From Weeksellaceae bacterium (GTDB lineage: Bacteria; Bacteroidota; Bacteroidia; Flavobacteriales; Weeksellaceae), in contig JAQVDG010000008.1 in assembly GCA_028698395.1 (NCBI GenBank), forward strand, positions 1 to 18,057: 18,057 bases of DNA, read 5' to 3'. The position numbers were made by a program, and so were the translations under genes. Below, one piece after another: positions 6,865-14,530 of this stretch. Position 1 is the first letter of the stretch; the number at the start of each line of letters is the position of its first letter. Under the pieces are notes generated by a model. The model was not told the origin of the DNA and searched no databases. It saw only the letters and a list, made by a program, of their open reading frames with translations.

Positions 6865-7986
6865 TTAAAGATTATTTTTTGTCAGTTGTGCGAAAATTTG
6901 CTCTGCTGTTCGTTGTGATGCACCTGCTCCTCCGAGTTTTTGTCGTAATTTTTTATATTCTTCCAAAATTTGACTTCGCTTAGGTTCATTCAGAATCTGA
7001 GTTAATTCTGATTGTAATTTTTTAGGGGTTAAATCATTTTGAATCAATTCTTTTACTACTTCTTTATCCATAATTAAATTGACCAAAGAAATGAATTTCA
7101 CATATTTCACCACTCTTTTTCCGATTTCATACGAAATCCGGCTTCCTTTATAGCAAACGACTTCCGGTGTGTTCAGTAAAGCTGTTTCTAAAGTAGCCGT
7201 TCCGGAAGTAACCAAAGCAGCTTCAGCACTTCGGATTAAATCATACGTTTTTCCAAATACAATTTTTACATCATCTTGTGCCGTTTTTTTGTAAAATTCT
7301 TCTTCTTGTGAAGGAGCTCCGGCAATAACAAACTGATAATCCGGGAAATCTTTTGCTATGGATAGCATCAACGGAAGTTTTACTTTGATTTCCTGTTTGC
7401 GGCTTCCGGGAAGTAAAGCAATGATTTTCCGATTGTCCAATTGATTTTCTTGTTTGAATTTTTCACTATCCAAATCAGCTAAATCTTTCAATGCATCCAA
7501 AAGCGGATGTCCCACAAAATCAACAGAATAATCGTATTTAGAATAAAAATCTTTTTCAAAAGGAAGAATAACAAACATTTGATCTACAAATTTTTTGATG
7601 GAATGAACTCTTCCGGTTTTCCATGCCCAAATTTGAGGTGAAATATAATAAAACACTTTAATTCCTAAACGATGTACAAATTCAGCAATTCGTAAGTTAA
7701 ACCCCGGATAATCAATGAGAATAACACAGTCCGGCTGGAAAGATTCGATATCTTTTTTACAGAATTTAATATTGCCCAAAATGGTTTTTAAATTCAAAAT
7801 AACTTCGGAAAAACCCATAAAAGCTAAATCCCGATAATGTTTAACCAAAGTTCCACCTTGTTTTTGCATCAAATCGCCGCCCCAAAATCGAAAATCAGAA
7901 TTTTCATCTAATTTTTTCAATTCTTTCATCAGATTAGAACCGTGAAGGTCGCCCGAAGCTTCGCCTGCTATGATGTAGTATTTCAC
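6865..7986 (-). CDS. lpxB: Lipid-A-disaccharide synthase
   Basis: This 373-residue GT19 enzyme joins UDP-2,3-diacylglucosamine and lipid X to form the lipid A disaccharide at the cytoplasmic membrane. Signatures are AGEASGDLHGSN (7-18), IDYPGFN (91-97), the SPQIWAWK segment (116-123), VGHPLLD (158-164) and LLPGSRKQEI (191-200). A C-terminal donor-site region (SGTATLE, then a segment rich in glycines near GGAGASQRTAE) follows. Length matches the family. The start is GTG at 7984-7986; the GEASGD motif sits only a few residues in, so no later start is possible. A minus-strand -7 element (8016-8023) lies about 30 bases upstream, overlapping the divergent DUF2480 promoter. In many Bacteroidota lpxB neighbours surE; that gene is not here. 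Confidence 0.97.
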   Translation of the reverse strand: MKYYIIAGEASGDLHGSNLMKELKKLDENSDFRFWGGDLMQKQGGTLVKHYRDLAFMGFSEVILNLKTILGNIKFCKKDIESFQPDCVILIDYPGFNLRIAEFVHRLGIKVFYYISPQIWAWKTGRVHSIKKFVDQMFVILPFEKDFYSKYDYSVDFVGHPLLDALKDLADLDSEKFKQENQLDNRKIIALLPGSRKQEIKVKLPLMLSIAKDFPDYQFVIAGAPSQEEEFYKKTAQDDVKIVFGKTYDLIRSAEAALVTSGTATLETALLNTPEVVCYKGSRISYEIGKRVVKYVKFISLVNLIMDKEVVKELIQNDLTPKKLQSELTQILNEPKRSQILEEYKKLRQKLGGAGASQRTAEQIFAQLTKNNL

Positions 7987-7996
7987 TTTTACTTTG

Positions 7997-8004
7997 TAAG
8001 TTTG
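7997..8004 (+). promoter_or_regulatory. -7 promoter element for the DUF2480 gene
   Basis: TAAGTTTG matches TAnnTTTG exactly. The start site would be near 8010, giving a leader of about 23 bases. No strong -33 element is seen. It faces the lpxB promoter and is separated from its -7 element by only 11 bases. Confidence 0.5.
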
Positions 8005-8015
8005 TAATCTGGAAA

Positions 8016-8023
8016 CAAAGATA
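8016..8023 (-). promoter_or_regulatory. -7 promoter element for lpxB
   Basis: Minus-strand TATCTTTG matches TAnnTTTG exactly. A TTTC about 17 bases upstream may be a degenerate -33 element. The start site would be near 8010, leaving a leader of about 25 bases before the GTG start. Confidence 0.55.
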
Positions 8024-8032
8024 AAAATTGTG

Positions 8033-8536
8033 ATGGAAGAAATTGTAAATAAAGTGGCGAAAAGCGCACTGACAACATTGGATTTGGAGGATTTTTATCC
8101 GGAAGGAAGAAGAATTCAGTTTGATTTAAAAGATTTTTTATTTCAAGAGCTGATTTTGAAAGAGAAAGAATTCAGAGAAGATTTGAAAAAACACGATTGG
8201 GAATACTACCGAAATGCTTACGTAGCAATAGATTGCTCGGTGGACACTATTGTTCCGGCTTGGGCTTATTTGTTGGTTGCGACTTATTTGACTCCTTTTG
8301 CTAAAAAAATCACAAAAGGAAATTTAAAAGAATTAGAGGTGAGTATTTTTCAGGATGTGATAGCAAATTTGGATATTCAGCTGTATGAAAATAAAAAAGT
8401 GATGATTAAAGGTTGTAGTAAACGACAAATTCCGGAAGCGGCTTATGTACAATTGATTGAAAAAATCTCTCCATTTGTTCAATCGTTGATGTTTGGTGAA
8501 GCTTGTAGTACAGTGCCTTTGATGAAAAGAAAGTAG
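8033..8536 (+). CDS. DUF2480 family protein
   Basis: This 167-residue soluble protein matches the Bacteroidota-conserved DUF2480 family, whose function is unknown. It opens with MEEIVNKVAKSALTTLDLEDFYP and carries an FDLKDFLFQELILKEKEFR block (near 35-50). A conserved central stretch with AIDCSVDTIVPAWAYLLV follows, and a cysteine-containing C-terminus with FGEACSTVPL. I see no signal peptide or membrane span. A GTG at 8030 is in frame directly before the ATG at 8033; the ATG is preferred. It is transcribed divergently from lpxB from an overlapping promoter region. A MITE-like element lies immediately downstream. The two cysteines are notable but their role is unknown. Confidence 0.87.
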   Translation: MEEIVNKVAKSALTTLDLEDFYPEGRRIQFDLKDFLFQELILKEKEFREDLKKHDWEYYRNAYVAIDCSVDTIVPAWAYLLVATYLTPFAKKITKGNLKELEVSIFQDVIANLDIQLYENKKVMIKGCSKRQIPEAAYVQLIEKISPFVQSLMFGEACSTVPLMKRK

Positions 8537-8584
8537 GAAGAATACTTCTTTTCTGTTCTATTTCAATAATTTTATCCTTACTTA

Positions 8585-8776
8585 GAGCCTGTTTAAAAAT
8601 TATCTAATAATTTGTTTATGCCTTTTTTTGGTTACAACTTCGTTAAATTTTGAAACGATAGCTTTGCTATCCTTTAAAAATTTGCCTTCTTATCCGAAAC
8701 TACGTTTCTCCCTCTTAATCTCAAACACTCAAAAATAAGCTATAAACATTCTTACGACATAAATTTAAACAGGCTC
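8585..8776. mobile_element. MITE-like element with 13-bp terminal inverted repeats and TTA target duplication
   Basis: GAGCCTGTTTAAA at 8585-8597 is repeated as its exact reverse complement at 8764-8776. TTA stands directly outside both ends (8582-8584 and 8777-8779), like a 3-bp target-site duplication. The 192-bp interior has no meaningful open frame. It holds a hairpin GATAGC-TTT-GCTATC (8657-8671) extended imperfectly by AAATTTT/AAAATTT arms. Terminal GAGCCTG repeats with a TNA duplication recall the IS1031 group of the IS5 family, so this is probably a non-autonomous derivative. It occupies most of the gap between the convergent DUF2480 and M28 peptidase genes and may also act as a structured transcript end. 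Confidence 0.72.
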
Positions 8777-8810
8777 TTAATCTTTTTTAAATTTTTTCAG
8801 ATTTATACTT

Positions 8811-10127
8811 TTATAAAACCTCCAAAAAATCAATTACCAACGCTTGTAAAGAAGTAAACCCATGGAAATTTAACGTTGAGAAATCATCCAAAGGATCGTG
8901 ATAATATCCCGGCCCGCCTAAAGTATAAATGAAAAAAGACGGAACTCCTTTTTGGTAAAACGGACAATGATCAGAATTACAGGCTTCTCCCCTTTTTTTG
9001 ATTTGAGGCGTATAATTTTTACTCGCATTAATTTGCTTCAACAATTCAAATTCTTTAGTAAAAATGGAACTGTTTACAATCTGAATTCCCTCCTCGCCTG
9101 CTCCCATAATATCAAAATTTAATAGAAACTTAATCCGGGATAGTTCTATTAAAGGATGTTCAGCAAAATATTCCGAACCGACTAAACCCGCTTCTTCTGC
9201 TGCAAAAGCAATGAAAATTGTGGTATATTTTGGTGTGTTCTGACTGTAATATTTAGCTAATTCCAACAGAAAAGCAGTTCCACTTGCATTATCGCTTGCA
9301 CCATAAAAAATGGTGGTTCCTACCTTTCCTAAATGATCAAAATGTGCCGTTAAAACAATCAAAGAATCCTTGTTTTCTCCTTCAATTTGTGCAATTACAT
9401 TTTTAGTTTTGAAATTAGGATAAAACGTACTTTCAATTAAGTAATTATCAAGGTTTAAATTTTTATTATAATGATTTGACTGAATATAAAATTTTGAAAT
9501 TTCTTTTGGCTCTTGAGATAAAAATGAAGTCAGTTTTTCTTCTGTAAAAAAGAAAATAGAGCGATTTTCATTTTCATCGGGTCGATAAAAAAATGGCCAG
9601 TTTTTATAATAAATCCGAAGTGAATCCACTTCAAATGTATGGGGCGGAAAAACAAGATGTTTATTGTTTTGCAAACGCATATCACGCTCAATAAATTCAA
9701 TCAGAGCCGTTTCTGAAGAAAGTGCAACCTCAAAATCAGTTGGTGAAAAAGTATAAATTTCTTTGGTTTGGTGCGTTTGACTTTTGGAACCCGGATGAAC
9801 AATAAAATCAATTCCGTAGTTCAATTTTTTCCCGTTTAGCGTCAATTCTGCATTTTCAATTACATTAATCGGCATGGTAAATTCCTGAAAATACGAATTT
9901 CCTACTTTTTTTAAACCCATTTTTTGGAATTCATTTGCAATAAAATCTGCCGTCCGATTCATTCCATTATCAATATAACCACGTCCCGCAAAAACATCAG
10001 AAGTCAAAGAATCCATCACATAATGCGAATAAGAAGAAATAGAAAACGATTTTTCTTGAGCAAAATTTAGCTTTCCAAATCCTAAAGAAAGGACAATAAG
10101 AAGAAATAAAATCGTTTTTTGACGCAT
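8811..10127 (-). CDS. Secreted M28-family metallopeptidase
   Basis: This 438-residue exported zinc peptidase begins with a signal peptide (about 1-24, ending NFAQ). The catalytic M28 domain occupies about 230-438. Zinc ligands and catalytic residues are visible: H262 in TAHFDHLG, D279 in GASDNASG, E311 (catalytic base) and E312 in AAEEAGL, D339 in NFDIMG, and H410 in GYYHDPLDD. The roughly 200-residue N-terminal part is larger than in minimal aminopeptidases and probably holds a PA-like or lid insertion. It should remove N-terminal amino acids from peptides in the periplasm or outside the cell. It is the last gene of a probable three-gene transcript (propeller-like protein, polyprenyl synthase, peptidase), 70 bases after the synthase. 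The partial gene at the left window edge is a different M28 member. Confidence 0.92.
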   Translation of the reverse strand: MRQKTILFLLIVLSLGFGKLNFAQEKSFSISSYSHYVMDSLTSDVFAGRGYIDNGMNRTADFIANEFQKMGLKKVGNSYFQEFTMPINVIENAELTLNGKKLNYGIDFIVHPGSKSQTHQTKEIYTFSPTDFEVALSSETALIEFIERDMRLQNNKHLVFPPHTFEVDSLRIYYKNWPFFYRPDENENRSIFFFTEEKLTSFLSQEPKEISKFYIQSNHYNKNLNLDNYLIESTFYPNFKTKNVIAQIEGENKDSLIVLTAHFDHLGKVGTTIFYGASDNASGTAFLLELAKYYSQNTPKYTTIFIAFAAEEAGLVGSEYFAEHPLIELSRIKFLLNFDIMGAGEEGIQIVNSSIFTKEFELLKQINASKNYTPQIKKRGEACNSDHCPFYQKGVPSFFIYTLGGPGYYHDPLDDFSTLNFHGFTSLQALVIDFLEVL

Positions 10128-10197
10128 ATTCTCATTTTATCAGGCTAATTTAACGATTTTAGGAAAATAAAATGATGTATTTCAGAAAACAGGAAAA

Positions 10198-11175
10198 TTA
10201 TTTTTCACGTTCCATTACATAATTTACCATAGTTTCCAAAGCTTCTCTGTACTCGTTATTTGGAAAATCCTCCAAAATTGCCAAAGCTTTTGTGCTGTAT
10301 TCCTGCATGATTTTTTGAGTGTATTCAATTCCTCCATTATCTTTCACAAACTGAATTACTTCTCTTACTCTTTTTTTATTTTTGTTGTGTCTTTTAACTG
10401 AATTAATCAACCATTTCCGGTCTTTTTCAGACACTTTATTGAGCACATGAATCAGCGGAAGAGTCATTTTTTGCTCTTTAATGTCGATTCCTACGGGTTT
10501 CCCAATAAAATCAGAACTGGTGTAATCAAACAAATCATCTTTAATTTGAAATGCTATTCCCACTAAATTTCCAAAATGATTCATTTTTTTACAAATTTCA
10601 TCAGAAGCTCCGACTGAACGCGCTCCCGATTCACAACAAGCAGCAATTAAAGTGGCTGTTTTTTGCCGGATAATCTCAAAATAAACCTCTTCTGTAATAT
10701 CCAATCGGCGGGCTTTTTCAATTTGTAAAAGTTCACCTTCCGACATTTCCCGAATTGCCACCGAAACCACTTTCAGCAAATCAAAATCTTCATTTTCGGT
10801 TGAAAGAATCAAGGTTTTGGATAATAAATAATCGCCCACCAAAACGGCAATTTTATTCTTCCACAAAGCATTTAATGAAAAGAAACCACGTCGCATATCG
10901 CTGTCGTCCACCACATCATCATGAACCAAAGTTGCAGTATGAATTAATTCAATCAAAGCAGCAGCACGATAGGTTTTTTCTTGAAATTCACCGGTTAATT
11001 TTGCTGTAAGAAAAACAAACATAGGCCGCATTTGTTTTCCTTTTCGCCGAACAATATAATGCGTAATCCGATCCAAAAGTGGCACATTACTTTTCATGGA
11101 TTGATAAAACTTCGTTTCAAAAAGTTTCATCTCTTGAGAAATCGGTGCTTTAATATGTTCGATTGTTTTTTTCAA
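10198..11175 (-). CDS. Long-chain trans-polyprenyl diphosphate synthase
   Basis: This 325-residue all-alpha prenyltransferase elongates allylic diphosphates with isopentenyl diphosphate. The first aspartate-rich motif is D86-DVV-D90 (HDDVVDD), followed by the MRRG diphosphate-binding site. The second motif is KDDLFDY (D213, D214, D217), followed by GKPVGID. The fifth residue before the first motif is alanine (A81), the small residue expected in long-chain enzymes. Flavobacteriia use MK-6, so the likely product is the menaquinone side chain, although the chain length cannot be read directly. The start is TTG at 11173-11175. A later ATG (11128-11130) would remove the conserved IKAPISQEM helix. 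It lies 3 bases after the upstream gene's stop, implying tight coupling. Confidence 0.93.
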   Translation of the reverse strand: MKKTIEHIKAPISQEMKLFETKFYQSMKSNVPLLDRITHYIVRRKGKQMRPMFVFLTAKLTGEFQEKTYRAAALIELIHTATLVHDDVVDDSDMRRGFFSLNALWKNKIAVLVGDYLLSKTLILSTENEDFDLLKVVSVAIREMSEGELLQIEKARRLDITEEVYFEIIRQKTATLIAACCESGARSVGASDEICKKMNHFGNLVGIAFQIKDDLFDYTSSDFIGKPVGIDIKEQKMTLPLIHVLNKVSEKDRKWLINSVKRHNKNKKRVREVIQFVKDNGGIEYTQKIMQEYSTKALAILEDFPNNEYREALETMVNYVMEREK

Positions 11176-11178
11176 AAT

Positions 11179-12114
11179 TTATTGAGCTAAAGAATGAATA
11201 CACTGGATATTTTGCTCTGCCAAAAAATTTTTGTATTTAAATTTTTCGGCACTGTAACAAATAATATTGGGTTGATCGGGTTTTATGGCAATTCCTTCTG
11301 TCTGCCCTAATTCTGCAACAAAACCAAGCGGTAAACTGAATTTGTTTATTTTATCGGAAAATAGATGGTTTTTTTCATTTTTTGACAATGAAAATCCGGA
11401 AATCAAAGCAAATCCATCCGGTGTGTAGCCTATCAAATAAAATCCGTGTGTATTGGAAATCGGATGAGGATCAATCGTGGCTCCGCTTACCAAATAATTG
11501 GTTTCAAATATTTCGCTTTTAATTGCTTTTTGTGTTCCCGGTTTAACTTCTAAAGTATAACGGGTTGTCGCTAAATTTGTCCATTCTTTGGTAAATAAAT
11601 GTAATAATCCATTATAAAAAAAGAAGGCTTCACAATCGAAGTTTGTTTTTTTATTGCCCGGGTTAAACTCAGTTTGTTCCGGAAAATAAAATTCTATTTT
11701 TTCTGCTTCTACTGAAAATTCACGATTAATATTGTCTAATTTTTGAATTGGGAAATAATAAATACTTAAATCTTTTCGGTTCCCTAAATTATTTCCAAAA
11801 TCTCCAATAAAAACATAGTCATCACTGAAAGTAATTTCTTCCCAATCAACATTTTTTGCATTGGAAATTTGTACAGTTTGGACGATTTTTCCGGTGTTTG
11901 GATGAATTTTATACAATTCGGCTTTTCCTCCACTGTCATTTACTCCCCAATAATGTTCTTTGTAGATTACCAAAGAAGAAATTTCTTCTAATTTCGGGTC
12001 GATTTTTAATTTTTTAATTTGGTAATTTTCAATATCCAAAGTATCGATTCTCCCTTGTGCTTGAAGATTTAAAAGTCCAAAACTAAAAATTAAAAAGAGT
12101 AAATATTTTGTCAT
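11179..12114 (-). CDS. Secreted protein, predicted beta-propeller-like, function unknown
   Basis: This 311-residue protein has a clear signal peptide (MTKYLLFLIFSFGLLNLQAQ) and a mature region rich in short beta-strand repeats. Blocks such as WGVNDSGGKAELYKI, VDWEEITFSDDYVFIGDFGNN and FDCEAFFFYNGLLHLFTKEW resemble repeated blades, each with an acidic DxE or E followed by aromatic strands. That pattern suggests a six-bladed propeller related to esterase-like or strictosidine-synthase-like folds. The final LGQTEGIAIKPD segment fits a closing blade. I do not recognise a catalytic site or a type IX secretion C-terminal signal. It opens the transcript containing the polyprenyl synthase and the M28 peptidase, with a good promoter at 12138-12168. 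What links it to those genes is unclear. Confidence 0.8.
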   Translation of the reverse strand: MTKYLLFLIFSFGLLNLQAQGRIDTLDIENYQIKKLKIDPKLEEISSLVIYKEHYWGVNDSGGKAELYKIHPNTGKIVQTVQISNAKNVDWEEITFSDDYVFIGDFGNNLGNRKDLSIYYFPIQKLDNINREFSVEAEKIEFYFPEQTEFNPGNKKTNFDCEAFFFYNGLLHLFTKEWTNLATTRYTLEVKPGTQKAIKSEIFETNYLVSGATIDPHPISNTHGFYLIGYTPDGFALISGFSLSKNEKNHLFSDKINKFSLPLGFVAELGQTEGIAIKPDQPNIICYSAEKFKYKNFLAEQNIQCIHSLAQ

Positions 12115-12137
12115 TTATCAAAAAGATTTCTGATGTT

Positions 12138-12168
12138 CAAAGGTATTGTTTATCGAACAATTTACAAA
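12138..12168 (-). promoter_or_regulatory. Promoter (-33 and -7) of the propeller/prenyltransferase/peptidase operon
   Basis: On the minus strand TTTG (12165-12168) is followed after exactly 19 bases by TACCTTTG (12138-12145). Both elements match the flavobacterial consensus TTTG and TAnnTTTG at the standard spacing. The start would be near 12131, about 17 bases before the ATG. This is the best-formed promoter in the window. Confidence 0.72.
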
Positions 12169-12194
12169 AATTTCTAATCAGTCAAAGTTTATAA

Positions 12195-12233
12195 AAAATC
12201 CCTTTTTGGCACAATGTACAAAAAAGGGATTTT
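12195..12233 (-). terminator. Rho-independent terminator after rprY
   Basis: A 13-bp perfect stem AAAATCCCTTTTT (12195-12207) / AAAAAGGGATTTT (12221-12233) with a 13-base loop lies 25 bases past the response regulator stop. On the minus strand it exits into TTTTTTAT. It insulates the downstream propeller operon. Confidence 0.85.
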
Positions 12234-12257
12234 ACATAAAATTTCTATAACTTTGGT

Positions 12258-12953
12258 TTAATCCGTAACCAATAAACGGAAGCCCTCTCCGTGGATATTT
12301 ACAATTTCCACTTTTGGGTCGTCTTTTAAATATTTTCTCAATTTCGCAATGTACACGTCCATACTTCGAGATGTGAAATAATTATCATCGTGCCAAATTC
12401 GTGTCAAAGCTACATCGCGTGGCATTAAATCATTTTTGTAAATAGTCAGTAAACGAAGTAATTCACTTTCTTTTGGCGATAATTTATAGGAGGTTTTTCC
12501 GATTTGCAATTGGCGTAATTTTGCATTAAAATAAAAATTACTGATTCGAAATTCTTCTTGTTCAAATTTCTCTTCTTCAGAAGAATGTCTTTGCAAAACG
12601 GCTCTGATTTTGTACAATAAAACCTCAGAATCAAAAGGTTTCAAAATATAATCGTCTGCCCCGATTTTGTAACCTTGCAATACATCTTCCCGCATATTTT
12701 TTGCTGTTAAAAAGATAATTGGTTGGTTACTTTTAATTTCTTTGATTTCTTTCCCAAGAGTAAATCCATCTTTTTTCGGCATCATTACATCCAAAACACA
12801 TAAGTCATAATCACCTGATTTAAACTTCATTAAACCGTCTTCTCCGTCAATGGCATGAACCACATCAAAATCATTCATGATGAGGTAATCTTTTAAGACA
12901 GCTCCAAAACTTGGGTCGTCTTCAACTAATAGAAGTTTTTGTTTATCGTTCAT
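12258..12953 (-). CDS. rprY: OmpR/PhoB-type response regulator
   Basis: This 231-residue two-component regulator has a receiver domain (about 5-120) and a winged-helix DNA-binding domain (about 133-229). The acidic pocket is E11, D12 and D13, the phosphoacceptor is D55 (VLDVMMPKKDG), and T83 and K105 complete the active site. The recognition helix lies in the MDVYIAKLRKYL segment, followed by the wing IHGEGFRL. Its ATG overlaps the histidine kinase stop by 4 bases (ATGA), so the two are translationally coupled and form a cognate pair. The pair's size and kinase layout match RprX/RprY, described in Bacteroides fragilis. The regulon is unknown. A strong terminator follows. Confidence 0.93.
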   Translation of the reverse strand: MNDKQKLLLVEDDPSFGAVLKDYLIMNDFDVVHAIDGEDGLMKFKSGDYDLCVLDVMMPKKDGFTLGKEIKEIKSNQPIIFLTAKNMREDVLQGYKIGADDYILKPFDSEVLLYKIRAVLQRHSSEEEKFEQEEFRISNFYFNAKLRQLQIGKTSYKLSPKESELLRLLTIYKNDLMPRDVALTRIWHDDNYFTSRSMDVYIAKLRKYLKDDPKVEIVNIHGEGFRLLVTD

Positions 12954-14509
12954 TTTCTATTTTTTTTTACCGGTAATTTTATGAAAAAAGCACTTCCTTT
13001 TTCTTGTTCGCTTTCTGCATAAACTACACCTTTGTGTAATTCAACAATTTTTCTGACATAAGCCAATCCGAGTCCATGTCCCTTTACGTTGTGAATATTT
13101 CCGGTTTCTTCTCTATAAAATTGTTCAAAAACTTTTCGCAAAACTGTTTTTGACATTCCCACACCTTGGTCGCGTACTTCAATGACAACTTTATCGTCTT
13201 CATTATAAGTACTAACATAAATTTGTGGTTTTTCTTTGGAATATTTCCGGGCATTATCCAAAATATTGTTCAAAGCATTTTCTAAATGGAAAATATCACC
13301 TTCAACTATGGAACGACTCGCTCTGTAATCCTCAAAAATAGTGCCATTCAAATTATTCACTATAAAACGCATCGTGGCTACGCTCTTATGAACCAAATCG
13401 TTGATATTGAATTCCTGTACTTGAATATCTATTTGATTTTTTTCCAATTTCGCCATTCGAAGCACCATTTCAACCTGAGTATTCATGCGTTTATTTTCTT
13501 GTTTTATCAAATCGGCATAATAACGAATTCGCTCTTGATCGCTGATTACTTTATCATTTTTCAACGCATCGGAAGCAATGTTTATCGTTGCAATTGGTGT
13601 TTTGAATTCATGCGTCATATTGTTGATAAAATCAGTTTTGATTTCTGAAATACTTCGTTGCAATTGCATATAATAAATCGCCAATGAAAAAACCGAAATA
13701 ATGATAATCGTAAAGATAATTGTCAGCATGATTATGGGAATAATCGGCACTAAAATCGAAAGTTGTTTATCCGGAAAATAAGTAGAAAGTAAGAATTCCG
13801 GTTGATTTTCATTATCATAAAAAATCGGAGTTGTATATTCTTTGTTTTTCAGTTGAAATTCTTCACTTTTTATCTTAGTTAAAGTAGAATCTGACTTTAA
13901 AACAGCTAATTGAGGATGAGATTGTACACCTCGTATTCGTAATTGTTTGGTGAAAATTGAATCCAATATTTTGAAGTTCAAACGATTTTCAATCGGACGA
14001 TTTCCGGCATCCAAACGAGCCAATCGTTCAATTGTAAACGTTGAATTTTTGAAATTTTCCTCTGTATCCAAAGTTAAATTCTGAATGATATTTGCTCCTG
14101 AATCTTTTGGAATTCGTACTGTTTTTTCCTGTGAATATAAACTGGCACTAATTAGACTATCGTTGTATTTTCCTGAAATCGGAAGCACAGAGCGTTCCAA
14201 AATATAACGGGTCATCGTGATATAAGTTGTTCCGGCAGAATCTTGAATTAATTGAGAAGACATCACTTGTGGTTTATCAACAGAAGACTCAAAGTCATTT
14301 TTAACTTTCTCAAAACGAGCATAGTATTGTTGTAATTCCAATTGGTTAATTTCTTCTGCTGTTGCATTCAAAGCCTGATAAACTCTACCATTGAATTCTT
14401 CTGTATGGGACAAAAAGACTTTTTGTGTCCAATAAAATTGGATAATAATCAAACCGAAGAGTGCTACACTCATCAGTACAATCAAAATTTTATTAAATCC
14501 TTTTTTCAT
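12950..14509 (-). CDS. rprX: Membrane sensor histidine kinase
   Basis: This 519-residue inner-membrane kinase has a first membrane helix at about 8-26, a periplasmic sensing region of about 225 residues, and a second membrane helix at about 252-280. The HisKA domain has H300 in MTHEFKTPIA and follows within about 20 residues of that helix. I see no recognisable HAMP linker. The HATPase_c domain shows the N box with N415 and N419 (NILDNARKY), G1 with D447 (VRDQGVGM), an F box (FEQFYR) and G2 (GHGLGLAYV). It should phosphorylate the RprY regulator encoded immediately downstream. It starts 18 bases after coaE, and a -7 element overlapping the coaE stop may give a second transcript. The periplasmic domain resembles no ligand-binding fold I can name. 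Confidence 0.93.
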   Translation of the reverse strand: MKKGFNKILIVLMSVALFGLIIIQFYWTQKVFLSHTEEFNGRVYQALNATAEEINQLELQQYYARFEKVKNDFESSVDKPQVMSSQLIQDSAGTTYITMTRYILERSVLPISGKYNDSLISASLYSQEKTVRIPKDSGANIIQNLTLDTEENFKNSTFTIERLARLDAGNRPIENRLNFKILDSIFTKQLRIRGVQSHPQLAVLKSDSTLTKIKSEEFQLKNKEYTTPIFYDNENQPEFLLSTYFPDKQLSILVPIIPIIMLTIIFTIIIISVFSLAIYYMQLQRSISEIKTDFINNMTHEFKTPIATINIASDALKNDKVISDQERIRYYADLIKQENKRMNTQVEMVLRMAKLEKNQIDIQVQEFNINDLVHKSVATMRFIVNNLNGTIFEDYRASRSIVEGDIFHLENALNNILDNARKYSKEKPQIYVSTYNEDDKVVIEVRDQGVGMSKTVLRKVFEQFYREETGNIHNVKGHGLGLAYVRKIVELHKGVVYAESEQEKGSAFFIKLPVKKNRK

Positions 14510-14522
14510 AAATTAACTGGAA

Positions 14523-14530
14523 CAAATTTA
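14523..14530 (-). promoter_or_regulatory. Possible internal promoter for rprXY
   Basis: Minus-strand TAAATTTG matches TAnnTTTG exactly and overlaps the coaE stop codon. It would start transcription near 14517, only about 8 bases before the rprX ATG. No clear -33 element is present, so a chance match is possible. Confidence 0.35.

Noticed and set aside
13286..13648. 120-codon plus-strand open frame inside rprX
   Set aside because: It is antisense to conserved HisKA and HATPase coding sequence, and its translation has no recognisable domain; a shadow frame in AT-rich DNA.
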